A stretch of 14,959 nucleotides of DNA, taken from NCBI GenBank assembly GCA_900542325.1, contig UQMY01000044.1, forward strand, positions 1-14,959, in the 5' to 3' direction. The stretch is from an uncultured Collinsella sp. (GTDB taxonomy: Bacteria; Actinomycetota; Coriobacteriia; Coriobacteriales; Coriobacteriaceae). The first letter of the stretch is position 1. Every line of letters begins with the position of its first letter. Shown in pieces: positions 6,715-13,440 of the stretch. The notes under the pieces are model-generated. The model was given only the letters and a program-made list of their open reading frames with translations. It was not told the origin of the DNA and ran no database searches. Position numbers and translations under genes: made by a program.

Positions 6715-7473
6715 GTGCTCAAAGCAGTCGTTTTCGATATGGACGAAACGCTTCTTAGCATCAACCTCAACGCGTTCATCCTTCGATATTTTAAGGATGT
6801 CTCTTCGATGCTCGCGGATATCGGGCGCCGCAGCCGCGGTGGCACGATGGCACGCCTCGGCACCATCCTGGTCGACCTCAACGCCAATCGCCGCAGCAGC
6901 ACGGATAATCGCACCAATCTTGAGTTTTACCAAGAAGAGGTCGAGCGCCGATGCGGCATTTGCCTCTCGGACCCACTTATCTACGAGGCGTTTACCTACT
7001 ACGACCGCGAAGTTCTTCCGTACAAGAATGACGAACTCATCAACGCCCATGCCATGCCGGGCGCACACGCCGCGCTTCAGACCGTACAGGACGCAGGGCT
7101 GCGCTGCGCGCTCTTTACCAACCCCAGCTTTCCGCAGGGGGCCATCGAGTGCCGCATGGGTTGGGGCGACCTGGCCGACGCCCCCTTTGAGCTCGTCACG
7201 CACATGGGAAACGCCACCCGCTGCAAGCCTGATGCCACCTACTATCTAGAGCAGCTTCAGGTGATGGGACTCGAACCGCACGAGGTCCTTATGGTGGGCA
7301 ACGATCCCAAACGCGACTTCCCTAGTCCCGCCTGCGGCATTCAGACTGCCTATGTAGGCCAGGGCAAGCCCAACCGAGTCACCTGGCGCGGAACCATGGA
7401 AGGCTTCGCCCGCGACTTTAACGCCGTAGTAGAAGCCTTCTACGAGCACCAAGTAGCCGACGAACTAAGCTAG
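6715..7473 (+). CDS. HAD-superfamily hydrolase
   Basis: A 252-residue cytosolic phosphatase-type protein. All four HAD motifs are visible: motif I DMDET (D8 nucleophile, D10 acid/base), motif II T135 in LFTNPS, motif III K171 in RCKPDA, and motif IV VGNDPKRD (D197, D201). A helical cap domain sits between motifs I and II (about residues 15-115). The start is a GTG at 6715 with AAAGG 7 bases upstream; this puts motif I at residues 8-12, the usual place. An in-frame ATG at 6544 would add 57 unlikely residues. It lies alone and converges on the DeoR gene of the sugar locus. HAD substrates vary widely (sugar phosphates, nucleotides, phosphoglycolate), so no substrate is assigned. Confidence 0.85.
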   Translation: MLKAVVFDMDETLLSINLNAFILRYFKDVSSMLADIGRRSRGGTMARLGTILVDLNANRRSSTDNRTNLEFYQEEVERRCGICLSDPLIYEAFTYYDREVLPYKNDELINAHAMPGAHAALQTVQDAGLRCALFTNPSFPQGAIECRMGWGDLADAPFELVTHMGNATRCKPDATYYLEQLQVMGLEPHEVLMVGNDPKRDFPSPACGIQTAYVGQGKPNRVTWRGTMEGFARDFNAVVEAFYEHQVADELS

Positions 7474-7570
7474 TCCACAAATCTGGAATGAGACAAAAGG
7501 TCAGGTACGTTTGCCGCATGCTTCCTTACGTAGGCAGCGACTTGAGGACAAGATGCGATGCCCCGGCGTC

Positions 7571-8308
7571 CTAGGCCGTAATCATCTTGACGCGCTCGCC
7601 GATTTTGGCGTCGCGCTTGTCGGAGATAACAGTAAAGCCCTCCAGGTCGCACACCTTTACATTTGAAAACACATGGAACTTGGAGCTGTCGGCGAGTACA
7701 TAACTCGCTTGGGAATTCCGCATCACAATGCGCTTTTTGATAGCCTCGGGATAACCAGGCGTCATGATGCCACGATCCTCGTCCACCGCGTTGACGCCTA
7801 TAAACGCCCGGTCAAAGTACAGCTCACGCAACGCGTTCTCCACCATTGGCCCGGTCAGCGAGCAGGTAACGGGATTAAAGTCGCCGCCAATCACCACCAC
7901 CTTGGCAGCGAGGTCGCCCGTAAACCTACATGCGTAGCCGTTGGTGGTGTAGATAGTCACTGGTTTGTCGACGAGCAGACTCAGGAGCGCCGTCGCGGTG
8001 GTACCGGAGTCGACATAGACCGTCTCACCGTCCTCGACCTCCGCTGCCGCACGGCGCGCGATCAGGTCCTTCTCGCTACTCCGCTGCGCGCCCTTTTCAA
8101 AGACACTCACCTCGCGAGCTGCAGAATGCAGTTTGACCGCACCGCCGGTCAGATACTCGATGCTCCCCCGCTTCTCGAGCTCCTTGAGGTCGCGGCGCAG
8201 CGTAGACATCGACACATCGGGCATAAAGGCCGCGAGCTCATCTATCTTGAGCAGGTCAGCCTCCTTTAGCTTATTAAGAATCAGTTCATGGCGCTCATAC
8301 GGAATCAT
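7571..8308 (-). CDS. DeoR/GlpR-family transcriptional regulator of the sugar locus
   Basis: A 245-residue repressor-type protein. The N-terminal winged helix-turn-helix spans residues 5-57 (IDELAAFMPDVSMSTLRRDL, then a GG-turn wing). The C-terminal DeoR sensor domain, related to sugar-phosphate isomerases, has YVDSGTT (98-104), GGDFNP (141-146), SLTGP (150-154) and FDRAFIGV (165-172). In this family a phosphorylated sugar usually binds here and releases DNA. The ATG at 8308 has AAGGAA 5 bases upstream, and the protein then begins MIPYERHELI, typical for the family; an upstream in-frame ATG at 8338 would overlap the predicted promoter. It follows the PTS gene on the same strand after a terminator. 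Shared motifs suggest it controls itself and the isomerase-PTS operon. Confidence 0.88.
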   Translation of the reverse strand: MIPYERHELILNKLKEADLLKIDELAAFMPDVSMSTLRRDLKELEKRGSIEYLTGGAVKLHSAAREVSVFEKGAQRSSEKDLIARRAAAEVEDGETVYVDSGTTATALLSLLVDKPVTIYTTNGYACRFTGDLAAKVVVIGGDFNPVTCSLTGPMVENALRELYFDRAFIGVNAVDEDRGIMTPGYPEAIKKRIVMRNSQASYVLADSSKFHVFSNVKVCDLEGFTVISDKRDAKIGERVKMITA

Positions 8309-8324
8309 CGGCGTTCCTTCCTTT

Positions 8325-8354
8325 TCATCTATTTTCAAAGTTTAACCTAATCAA
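8325..8354 (-). promoter_or_regulatory. Putative DeoR-gene promoter with embedded operator-like motif
   Basis: On the minus strand TTGATT (8354-8349) and TAGATG (8331-8326) are 17 bases apart. Between and across the -10 lies TTTGAAAATAGATGA (8339-8325), which matches 12 of 15 bases of the repeat before the isomerase gene. Its two TGA units are 10 bp apart. A bound regulator here would block the polymerase, fitting autoregulation. The predicted leader is very short (about 10 bases), so the exact promoter is uncertain. Confidence 0.45.
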
Positions 8355-8367
8355 GCCAAACAAAAGC

Positions 8368-8400
8368 AAAAAGGGCCGCTGCGATATAAGCAGCGACCCC
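8368..8400 (-). terminator. Terminator of the isomerase-PTS operon
   Basis: On the minus strand GGGTCGCTGC (8399-8390) pairs with GCAGCGGCCC (8382-8373), including one G-U pair, around a 7-base loop, followed by five T (8372-8368). It separates the PTS gene from the DeoR gene. Confidence 0.9.
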
Positions 8401-8458
8401 TTATTAGATGGAAGTCGGTCTTAGCCTTGGGCTCATGACTCGTAGCTCCAAAGCAAGA

Positions 8459-9832
8459 CTAGGCGAGCTGATCGTCCTTGTCGGTGAAGATGTAGCCGAG
8501 TACGCCGGCGACAACAGCCGAGATAACCATGCCGATCATGGCGAAAGCGAAGTTCATCGGATCGGAGGAGACGAAGGCCGGGAACGTAGTGACGGAGCCA
8601 AAGACAAAGGCCGTGGTGACGACCTTGAAAAGGCCGAGGAACGCGCCGCCGCAGGCACCGCCGATGATCTGAGCCAAGAAGAGCTTCTTGTTCTTGACAA
8701 GCATGCCAAAGAGCGTGGGCTCGATGATGGCAGAGAGGCAGATGGTCACGGCACCGGTCATGGCAAAGCTCTTGAGCTTCTGATCGCGGGCCTTGAGGAA
8801 GACGCCGAGGGCGCAGCCGATAACAGCGAAGTTGCAGGCAAAGGTGGCCGGGCAAATGTAGTCGAAGCCATTGGAGGCGATGTTGTTAATCATGATGGGG
8901 TTGACTGCCCAGTGGATACCCATCGAGACGAGCACGGACCAGCCGCCGCCCACCAGGATGCCAGCAAGCACGTTGGAGCGGGCGATGAGCCAGTTGACCA
9001 CGAAGGCGATGCCCTCGCCGGCATAGACGCCCAAAGGACCGATCACGAGCATGGTGGCGGGGACCATGATTATCAGCGAGACCGCGGGAAGCACGACGAG
9101 CTTGAGGGTCTCGGGCACATGTTCATCCAGGAACTTATAGAGGAACGAGTAGACCCAGATGGCGATGATGGCCGGGATAACGGTGGAGTTGTAGCTCATG
9201 AGCACCACAGGAATGCCGAAGAACTCGCTCATGGCGCCGTTGCCCGCATCGCCCATCAAGCCGATAAAATCGGGATAGAGCAAGCAGGCGCAGATCAGGG
9301 CCGAAAGGTACGGGCTCGCACCGAAGCGTTTGCCCGAGGAGAAGCCTAGAAGCACCGGCAGGAAGTAGAACACACTCATCGAGAGGGTGTAGAGGATGGT
9401 GTAGGTACCCGTGCCCTCGGTGATAAGACCAAGCTGAACCGCAAGAATCAGCAAGCCGCGGAGGATACCGGAGCCGGCCATGGCGGGCAGCAACGGAGCA
9501 AAGACACCCGAGATGGCGGAGAAAATCCTGGAGACGATGCCCTCATCGGAGGAAGCGCTCGTGGAGACCTCGGCGCCCGAGCCCTTGACAAGCGGCTCGA
9601 ACTTCTCATAGAGCTTGGGTACCTCGGTGCCAATCAGCACTTGGTACTGGCCGGCTGAGTTGACGGTGTTGACCACGCCGTCGACTTCCTTAACGGCCGC
9701 ATCGTCACACTTGGAATCGTCGCGCAGGTTCAGGCGAAGACGAGTGGCGCAGTGCGTCATGCCCGAGATGTTCTCGGGGCCGCCCACGGCGGCAAGAATG
9801 CCCTCGGCAGTAGCTTCCCAATCACGTTTCAT
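8459..9832 (-). CDS. PTS sugar transporter, EIIBC, glucose/beta-glucoside superfamily
   Basis: A 457-residue membrane permease that imports and phosphorylates a sugar. The N-terminal EIIB domain (1-85) has the phosphorylated cysteine C28 in THCATRLR. A Ser/Ala-rich linker follows, then the EIIC domain (about 105-445) with many membrane helices, a GIHWAVNPI segment and IIEPTLFG, the counterpart of the conserved GITEP sugar-site motif. There is no EIIA domain, and no free EIIA gene in the window, so a separate EIIA must supply phosphate. The ATG at 9832 is chosen because GGGGAGGT lies about 8-9 bases upstream; that RBS overlaps the stop codon of the isomerase gene, so the two genes are probably translationally coupled. 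The substrate is unknown; no phospho-glycosidase accompanies it. Confidence 0.88.
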   Translation of the reverse strand: MKRDWEATAEGILAAVGGPENISGMTHCATRLRLNLRDDSKCDDAAVKEVDGVVNTVNSAGQYQVLIGTEVPKLYEKFEPLVKGSGAEVSTSASSDEGIVSRIFSAISGVFAPLLPAMAGSGILRGLLILAVQLGLITEGTGTYTILYTLSMSVFYFLPVLLGFSSGKRFGASPYLSALICACLLYPDFIGLMGDAGNGAMSEFFGIPVVLMSYNSTVIPAIIAIWVYSFLYKFLDEHVPETLKLVVLPAVSLIIMVPATMLVIGPLGVYAGEGIAFVVNWLIARSNVLAGILVGGGWSVLVSMGIHWAVNPIMINNIASNGFDYICPATFACNFAVIGCALGVFLKARDQKLKSFAMTGAVTICLSAIIEPTLFGMLVKNKKLFLAQIIGGACGGAFLGLFKVVTTAFVFGSVTTFPAFVSSDPMNFAFAMIGMVISAVVAGVLGYIFTDKDDQLA

Positions 9833-9839
9833 AGAATGA

Positions 9840-10778
9840 TTACCTCCCCATAGCGCAGAAGAGCTCGCGCACGAGCGCGGCCGCTGCAAGTGCATCGTTT
9901 GCATCAATCACGGACTGTATCTTTTCCTGGCCCACACTTTCCAAGGAGTCATTCATAAGCTTCATCATAGCGAGGTTATGAGCGCACTCCCCTTCCGCAT
10001 CCTCGATAATTGGGAACGTATCGAAGTAGATAGCGTGGTCAAAGGCGTATTTCTTGAGATAGAAGAGCATTTCGAGCGTCTTGACAGGCGTAGCCATGCC
10101 GATCATGAGTCCGTCGTCCATCACGCCGTAGCCATCGTTGAGGTGAATGCCGTAGAGCTTGCCGGCACGACCGAAGATATCGGTAGCCATCGCGGGGTTC
10201 TCGTGCTTCATGAGCATGTGACAGTAATCGAGCGTAACGCCAAGATTCTCGCGGTCCACCGCGTTGAGGATCATGCCGGTGAGGCCCATCGAATCGATAT
10301 AGGCGTAGCTGCGCTCCTCATAGGGCTTGTACTCAATGGAGATATGCAGATCGGGCGCATAGTCGCAAACCGCCTGGAACGCCTTAACGAGGTTGTCAAA
10401 CACGAGGGTGTAGTCGATCTGGAAGCTGTAGTCAAAGCCGTCATGACCGAGCCAGATCGTCACGGTATCGCCGCCGCAGGTGCGACAGTAATCACAGGCC
10501 TCATAGCAGAGCTTAAGCGCCTCCCCAGCGAGTGCGGGATCCTGATTGCCCAGGTCGCCATTGATAAAGTCGTTGCGAAAGCGAAGAGCAGTGCCGTTGA
10601 GCTTGAGGTCGTGCGCGTCGAGTTTGGCCTTCATCTCCTCGGCGGAGATGTCCACCACGTGCTCAGGGTAATTAAGGTCCACATGGGTGAGGCCGACGTG
10701 CTGGAACTGGTCGAAGACGCGGTCGATGTTCTTCTCACCGGTTCGGTAGTAGGAGTTGATGCGGGTTGCGAATTTCAT
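9840..10778 (-). CDS. Sugar isomerase/epimerase, xylose-isomerase-like TIM barrel
   Basis: A 312-residue cytosolic enzyme, predicted to isomerise or epimerise a sugar or sugar phosphate using divalent metal. Likely metal ligands in barrel order: E149 in SIEYKP, D184 with H187 in LDYCHM, H212 in IHLND, and D253 in YFDTFP. The fourth ligand is Asp, and DDGLMIG follows the H212 strand, both recalling L-rhamnose isomerase more than the tagatose/psicose 3-epimerases, which use Glu there. The protein is shorter than rhamnose isomerases (about 420 residues). It is the first gene of a two-gene operon with the PTS permease, 7 bases ahead of its start. The ATG at 10778 has GAAAGG 10 bases upstream. The substrate may be phosphorylated, since PTS delivers sugar phosphates; this is inference. 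Confidence 0.8.
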   Translation of the reverse strand: MKFATRINSYYRTGEKNIDRVFDQFQHVGLTHVDLNYPEHVVDISAEEMKAKLDAHDLKLNGTALRFRNDFINGDLGNQDPALAGEALKLCYEACDYCRTCGGDTVTIWLGHDGFDYSFQIDYTLVFDNLVKAFQAVCDYAPDLHISIEYKPYEERSYAYIDSMGLTGMILNAVDRENLGVTLDYCHMLMKHENPAMATDIFGRAGKLYGIHLNDGYGVMDDGLMIGMATPVKTLEMLFYLKKYAFDHAIYFDTFPIIEDAEGECAHNLAMMKLMNDSLESVGQEKIQSVIDANDALAAAALVRELFCAMGR

Positions 10779-10866
10779 CGCTGAGCTGCCTTTCCTGTAA
10801 GGAAACGTTCAAACGGAAAGCCCCGACCGTTGCGCGCGTTTGGGCAGGTGCCCCTTCCGTAACTAC

Positions 10867-10895
10867 AGTCTATTGCAAGTAATTCTCATTCGCAA
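10867..10895 (-). promoter_or_regulatory. Putative promoter of the isomerase-PTS operon
   Basis: On the minus strand TTGCGA (10895-10890) and TAGACT (10872-10867) are exactly 17 bases apart. Transcription would begin near 10860, where the leader stem starts. The -35 box directly abuts the repeat array at 10896-10930. Confidence 0.55.
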
Positions 10896-10930
10896 TCATA
10901 GTTTTTCATATGTATTCATAGTTTTTCAAA
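10886..10930 (-). promoter_or_regulatory. Phased TGA array at the isomerase-PTS promoter (predicted operator)
   Basis: On the minus strand TGA begins at 10928, 10918, 10908, 10898 and 10888: five copies, each exactly 10 bp apart. Within it the 13-base repeat TGAAAAACTATGA occurs twice without a mismatch (10928-10916 and 10908-10896), 20 bp apart. The array touches and enters the -35/spacer region. Equal phasing puts all units on one face of the helix, as for a multimeric regulator; the nearby DeoR protein is the natural candidate. Confidence 0.6.
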
Positions 10931-10983
10931 GAAAATGAACAGGACGCCGTCTTTTACCTGCACTTTTAGTTGATGCAAACATC

Positions 10984-11016
10984 TGACACTATTTGAAACT
11001 AAATGACTATTCCTGA
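10984..11016 (+). promoter_or_regulatory. Second phased TGA array on the opposite strand
   Basis: On the plus strand TGA begins at 10984, 10994, 11004 and 11014, again exactly 10 bp apart. TTTGAAACTAAATGA (10992-11006) matches 11 of 15 bases of the minus-strand motif at 10930-10916. Its centre lies about 93 bp from that of the first array, in inverted orientation, which would suit looping between the two. Confidence 0.5.
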
Positions 11017-11024
11017 TTCTAACT

Positions 11025-11060
11025 ACCGTTTACCGACAATTATTAACCGTTTGCCGGCAA
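11025..11060 (+). repeat. Imperfect 15-bp tandem repeat with 21-bp pitch
   Basis: ACCGTTTACCGACAA (11025-11039) and ACCGTTTGCCGGCAA (11046-11060) differ at two positions and are two helical turns apart. They follow the second TGA array and precede the cyuA terminator. This looks like a paired protein-binding site, different in sequence from the TGA motif; the protein is unknown. Confidence 0.45.
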
Positions 11061-11093
11061 AGAAATGCACCTGCCCACTATGCAGGCAGGTGC
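11061..11093 (-). terminator. cyuA terminator
   Basis: GCACCTGCC (11093-11085 on the minus strand) pairs perfectly with GGCAGGTGC (11075-11067) around a 9-base loop, followed by ATTTCTTT. It lies about 55 bases after the cyuA stop. The T-run is interrupted, so efficiency is uncertain. Confidence 0.65.
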
Positions 11094-11147
11094 TTTACGG
11101 CCACAAGAGCGACGACTTTAACAGCAAGATGCAGTGATCCGGAGCCC

Positions 11148-12470
11148 CTAGCAATCGACGACGGTCTTGCCGATCATGATGTTGAGGATCTCGACGTCGG
11201 TGTCCTTCATGCCTACACGGCCCACATAGCCCATGCTGGCAATCGTCTCCTCCACCGTATCCTGGATCAGGCCCTCGCCGGCACGGAAGCCGCGGCCCTG
11301 CATGGCCATATCGTGGCCCAGAATCGCTGCATCGACAGCAGCCGAAATCTTGGCGGCGCAACTTGCCTTGGCGCCATCGCACACGATGCCGCCCACGTTG
11401 CCGAGCGTATTGGAGACCGTCGCACCGATCTGCTCGCGCGTGCCGCCGCACAGCCAGGTAATCGCAGCGCCGGCACCACACGCAGCGCAAATAGCACCGC
11501 AAAACGCCGAGAGCGCACCAATATAGCTCTTGATGTGCACGGCAATAAGGTCGGACAGTATCACGGCGCGCACCAGACGCTCGTGGTCGCAGCGCAGGTA
11601 GTCGGCATATTCCATGACGGGCAGCGCGCAGGTAATGCCCTGGTTGCCCGAGCCGCACACAATGGCGACCGGCAGCGCGCAGCCGTTCATACGGGCATCG
11701 GAGCCGGCGGCCGCACGCGCACGCGCACGGCAGGCGACGTCATCGGCACGAGCGCCCAGCAGCGTACGGCCCACCTCGGCGCCCCAAGCGTGCGCGAGGC
11801 CCTCGGCACTGATCGCGCCGTTCAGCTCAATCTGACGCTCGACGGCCGCGCGGGCATCCTCAATGTCGCCGGCCTCGATAAAGTCGATGATGGACTCGAT
11901 CGACATGGGTGTGTCGGCCTTATCCGCCGCCCGCTCGGCCACCACGCGCTCGGCGCAGGCGGCACACTCCCCCGCCGACTTGCCGCATACCGGAATACCG
12001 TCGAGCGTATGGCACGTGACATTGGTGTGGTGATCGGTAATCTCGACGACCGCGGTATGGCCACCAGCCGTGGCAGTCACCTTGATGTAGAGGTTGGGCA
12101 CGCCCTCGACGAGCGACACATCACAGTAGTCGGCGTCGACAAGCAGCTCAGTCACGCGAGCACGATCCGCATCGTCAACGCTCTCGAGCACCTCGAGCGC
12201 GCTCTTGGCGTCACCGCCCACCGCACCCAGCACGGCCGCGGCCTCAATACCGTGCATACCGCCCGAGTTGGGCACGGTCACGCTCTTAACGTTCTTGATG
12301 ATGTTGCCCGAGCAGGCAACATCCATATGTTCGGGTTCGCAACCGAGCGTCTGGCTCGCCAGCGCCGCCGCATAGGCAACGGCAATGGGCTCGGTGCAGC
12401 CAAGCGCACAGACAAGCTCGCGGTTCAAAACATCGCAAAATGCGGCATCGCGGATAGAATCGGTAGGCAT
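11148..12470 (-). CDS. cyuA: L-cysteine desulfidase / UPF0597 family protein
   Basis: A 440-residue cytosolic protein of the UPF0597 (YhaM/CyuA) family, which breaks cysteine into pyruvate, ammonia and sulfide with an iron-sulfur cluster. Seen: CALGCTEP (C21, C25) near the N-terminus, SGNIIKN and NSGG (54-71), NGCALPVAIVCGSGNQG (262-278), and CDGAKASCAAK (364-374). The last two resemble the serine dehydratase alpha-chain cluster region, to which this family is related. The length is typical. I start at the ATG at 12470 because TAGGAG lies 6 bases upstream; the ATG at 12476 would touch that RBS. It is a single gene with a terminator behind it and lies 231 bases downstream of the HXXEE gene on the same strand. 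Serine as an alternative substrate cannot be excluded. Confidence 0.85.
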   Translation of the reverse strand: MPTDSIRDAAFCDVLNRELVCALGCTEPIAVAYAAALASQTLGCEPEHMDVACSGNIIKNVKSVTVPNSGGMHGIEAAAVLGAVGGDAKSALEVLESVDDADRARVTELLVDADYCDVSLVEGVPNLYIKVTATAGGHTAVVEITDHHTNVTCHTLDGIPVCGKSAGECAACAERVVAERAADKADTPMSIESIIDFIEAGDIEDARAAVERQIELNGAISAEGLAHAWGAEVGRTLLGARADDVACRARARAAAGSDARMNGCALPVAIVCGSGNQGITCALPVMEYADYLRCDHERLVRAVILSDLIAVHIKSYIGALSAFCGAICAACGAGAAITWLCGGTREQIGATVSNTLGNVGGIVCDGAKASCAAKISAAVDAAILGHDMAMQGRGFRAGEGLIQDTVEETIASMGYVGRVGMKDTDVEILNIMIGKTVVDC

Positions 12471-12520
12471 AGCCATCTCCTACATATAACGGGTTGCTCT
12501 CGCAAGTAATCAACTTCTCC

Positions 12521-12549
12521 ATTTGATAACAAGGCGACAAAAACCGCAA
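12521..12549 (-). promoter_or_regulatory. Putative cyuA promoter
   Basis: On the minus strand TTGCGG (12549-12544) and TCAAAT (12526-12521) are 17 bases apart, giving a leader of about 45 bases that contains the RBS. A second candidate lies further upstream: TTGCAA, 17 bases, ACTAAA at about 12660-12632. Both are moderate matches. Confidence 0.35.
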
Positions 12550-12567
12550 GCTGGGTTCCGGCAGACG

Positions 12568-12590
12568 GCCGCCAGAAGCAAATTGGCGGC
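12568..12590. repeat. Hairpin between HXXEE gene and cyuA
   Basis: GCCGCCA (12568-12574) and TGGCGGC (12584-12590) form a perfect 7-bp stem with a 9-base loop. On the plus strand ATTTT follows, on the minus strand no T-run. It may end transcription from the HXXEE gene only weakly, or be an operator upstream of the cyuA promoter. Confidence 0.35.
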
Positions 12591-12701
12591 ATTTTGCGTG
12601 ATGAGCTGATGTTCGCAACCGCTGGCTCGCCACCTTTTTAGTGTGACCCTCGCCTGTGTTTGCAAAAGCAGAGGTCACGACGCTGTCCGCCAACCTGCGC
12701 G

Positions 12702-13337
12702 TCAATCCCCGAGCTTCCTCCGCCCCAGAATCGAATCGCGCGCGTTACGCATGAACTCCCCGTAGCTCATGCCCATCATCTTCACCACGATGAGCCGCTG
12801 CGTGCCGAACAGGGGTATGAGGAGCAGGGCCGCGGCGGCGAGCCACCAGCACCACGCGAAGGGTTCCACGGCGACGACGTGCCAGATGGTGAACGCATCG
12901 AGCGGGAGCATGAACAGGAGCGAGGTGACCATGCCGGGAGAGTATATCCTCGTCTTGGGGTTCGCCCTTCCCGCGACGATGTGCGCGAGCGGCTCAATGA
13001 TTCCCAGAACGAGCGCGCCGATCACGAGCCAGTGGAACTGGGGGAAACAGAACGGGATGAGCAGCATATAGACGGTGATGCAGAAGAGGGCGAACTTGGG
13101 GATGCGCATGTCGCGCATGGGCATGTCGGTGAGCGAGATGGCAAGCTCCACGAACCCGCCGGGATATTTCAGCTCCTCCCACTCGTGGGCGGCTATCAGG
13201 ATGTAGTAGAGCCCTATAATCCCCTGGGTCACGGGCATCGACTCCCAGAAAACAACCATGTAGACCGCGACGCAGGCCGCTATTACGGTCGTAACGTAGA
13301 GGCTATTGCGGACTATGAATCTGTCGGCGAAGGCCAT
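12702..13337 (-). CDS. HXXEE domain-containing membrane protein
   Basis: A 211-residue membrane protein with about five or six hydrophobic helices (roughly 13-31, 37-50, 82-98, 102-121, 136-155, 162-178). It carries HEWEE (H51, E54, E55), the signature that names the HXXEE family, and a second polar pair in a helix, EPLAH (E115, H119). Conserved His/Glu in the membrane suggest metal binding, but the family's activity is unknown. The ATG at 13337 has AGGAG/GAGG just upstream; an ATG at 13370 would use the promoter region. It is divergent from a TetR gene. AGG (Arg) and ATA (Ile) codons appear often by eye, for instance consecutively in TRIYS at residues 129-133, unlike rpsA or rpiB, which hints at acquisition with its regulator. 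Confidence 0.8.
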   Translation of the reverse strand: MAFADRFIVRNSLYVTTVIAACVAVYMVVFWESMPVTQGIIGLYYILIAAHEWEELKYPGGFVELAISLTDMPMRDMRIPKFALFCITVYMLLIPFCFPQFHWLVIGALVLGIIEPLAHIVAGRANPKTRIYSPGMVTSLLFMLPLDAFTIWHVVAVEPFAWCWWLAAAALLLIPLFGTQRLIVVKMMGMSYGEFMRNARDSILGRRKLGD

Positions 13338-13375
13338 CGACCTCTCCTCTCCCTTAGATATAATCAACATATGTC

Positions 13376-13396
13376 ATTGTCTTGAGCGAAGACGAT
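13376..13396. promoter_or_regulatory. Near-palindromic operator in the HXXEE/TetR divergent region
   Basis: ATTGTCTT (13376-13383) and AAGACGAT (13389-13396) are inverted around a 5-base centre with 7 of 8 positions matching. It lies midway between two divergent genes, where TetR-family proteins usually bind, and near likely promoter elements (an AT-rich TATATC for the minus gene). Binding by the adjacent TetR protein is inference. Confidence 0.5.
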
Positions 13397-13440
13397 AGAT
13401 TCAATGGGCACTGTCGGGAAAGTGTCGATCAGGAAACCTC

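Larger units (their letters stand above)
10779..11147. other. Regulatory region between cyuA and the isomerase-PTS operon
   Basis: No gene is seen. From the isomerase outward the gap holds a leader of about 80 bases with an outer stem (ACGGAA/TTCCGT, 10813-10818 and 10855-10860), a promoter, two arrays of TGA spaced 10 bp on opposite strands, a 15-bp imperfect tandem repeat, and the cyuA terminator. The central part (10880-11060) is AT-rich relative to the rest of the window. Confidence 0.6.

Noticed and set aside
7474..7570. Terminator between the convergent HAD and DeoR genes
   Set aside because: Only short, weak dyads are present (for example CTTG/CAAG at about 7541-7552) and no stem is followed by a T-run, so I do not annotate one.
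8408..9349. Plus-strand open frame opposite the PTS gene
   Set aside because: Extremely rich in Asp, Glu, His and Gly with no motif, antisense to an unmistakable EIIBC; a frame shadow.
10779..10862. BglG-type antiterminator (RAT) site in the PTS operon leader
   Set aside because: The leader has a stem but no RAT-like consensus and no overlapping terminator with a T-run; the local regulator is DeoR-type.
11313..12509. Plus-strand open frame of 398 codons opposite cyuA
   Set aside because: Arg/His/Gly-rich without domains, antisense to the UPF0597 gene.
12484..12513. cyuA promoter formed by TTGATT and TTATAT, 18 bases apart
   Set aside because: It would start transcription at about 12477, within the RBS, leaving the mRNA without a usable ribosome binding site.
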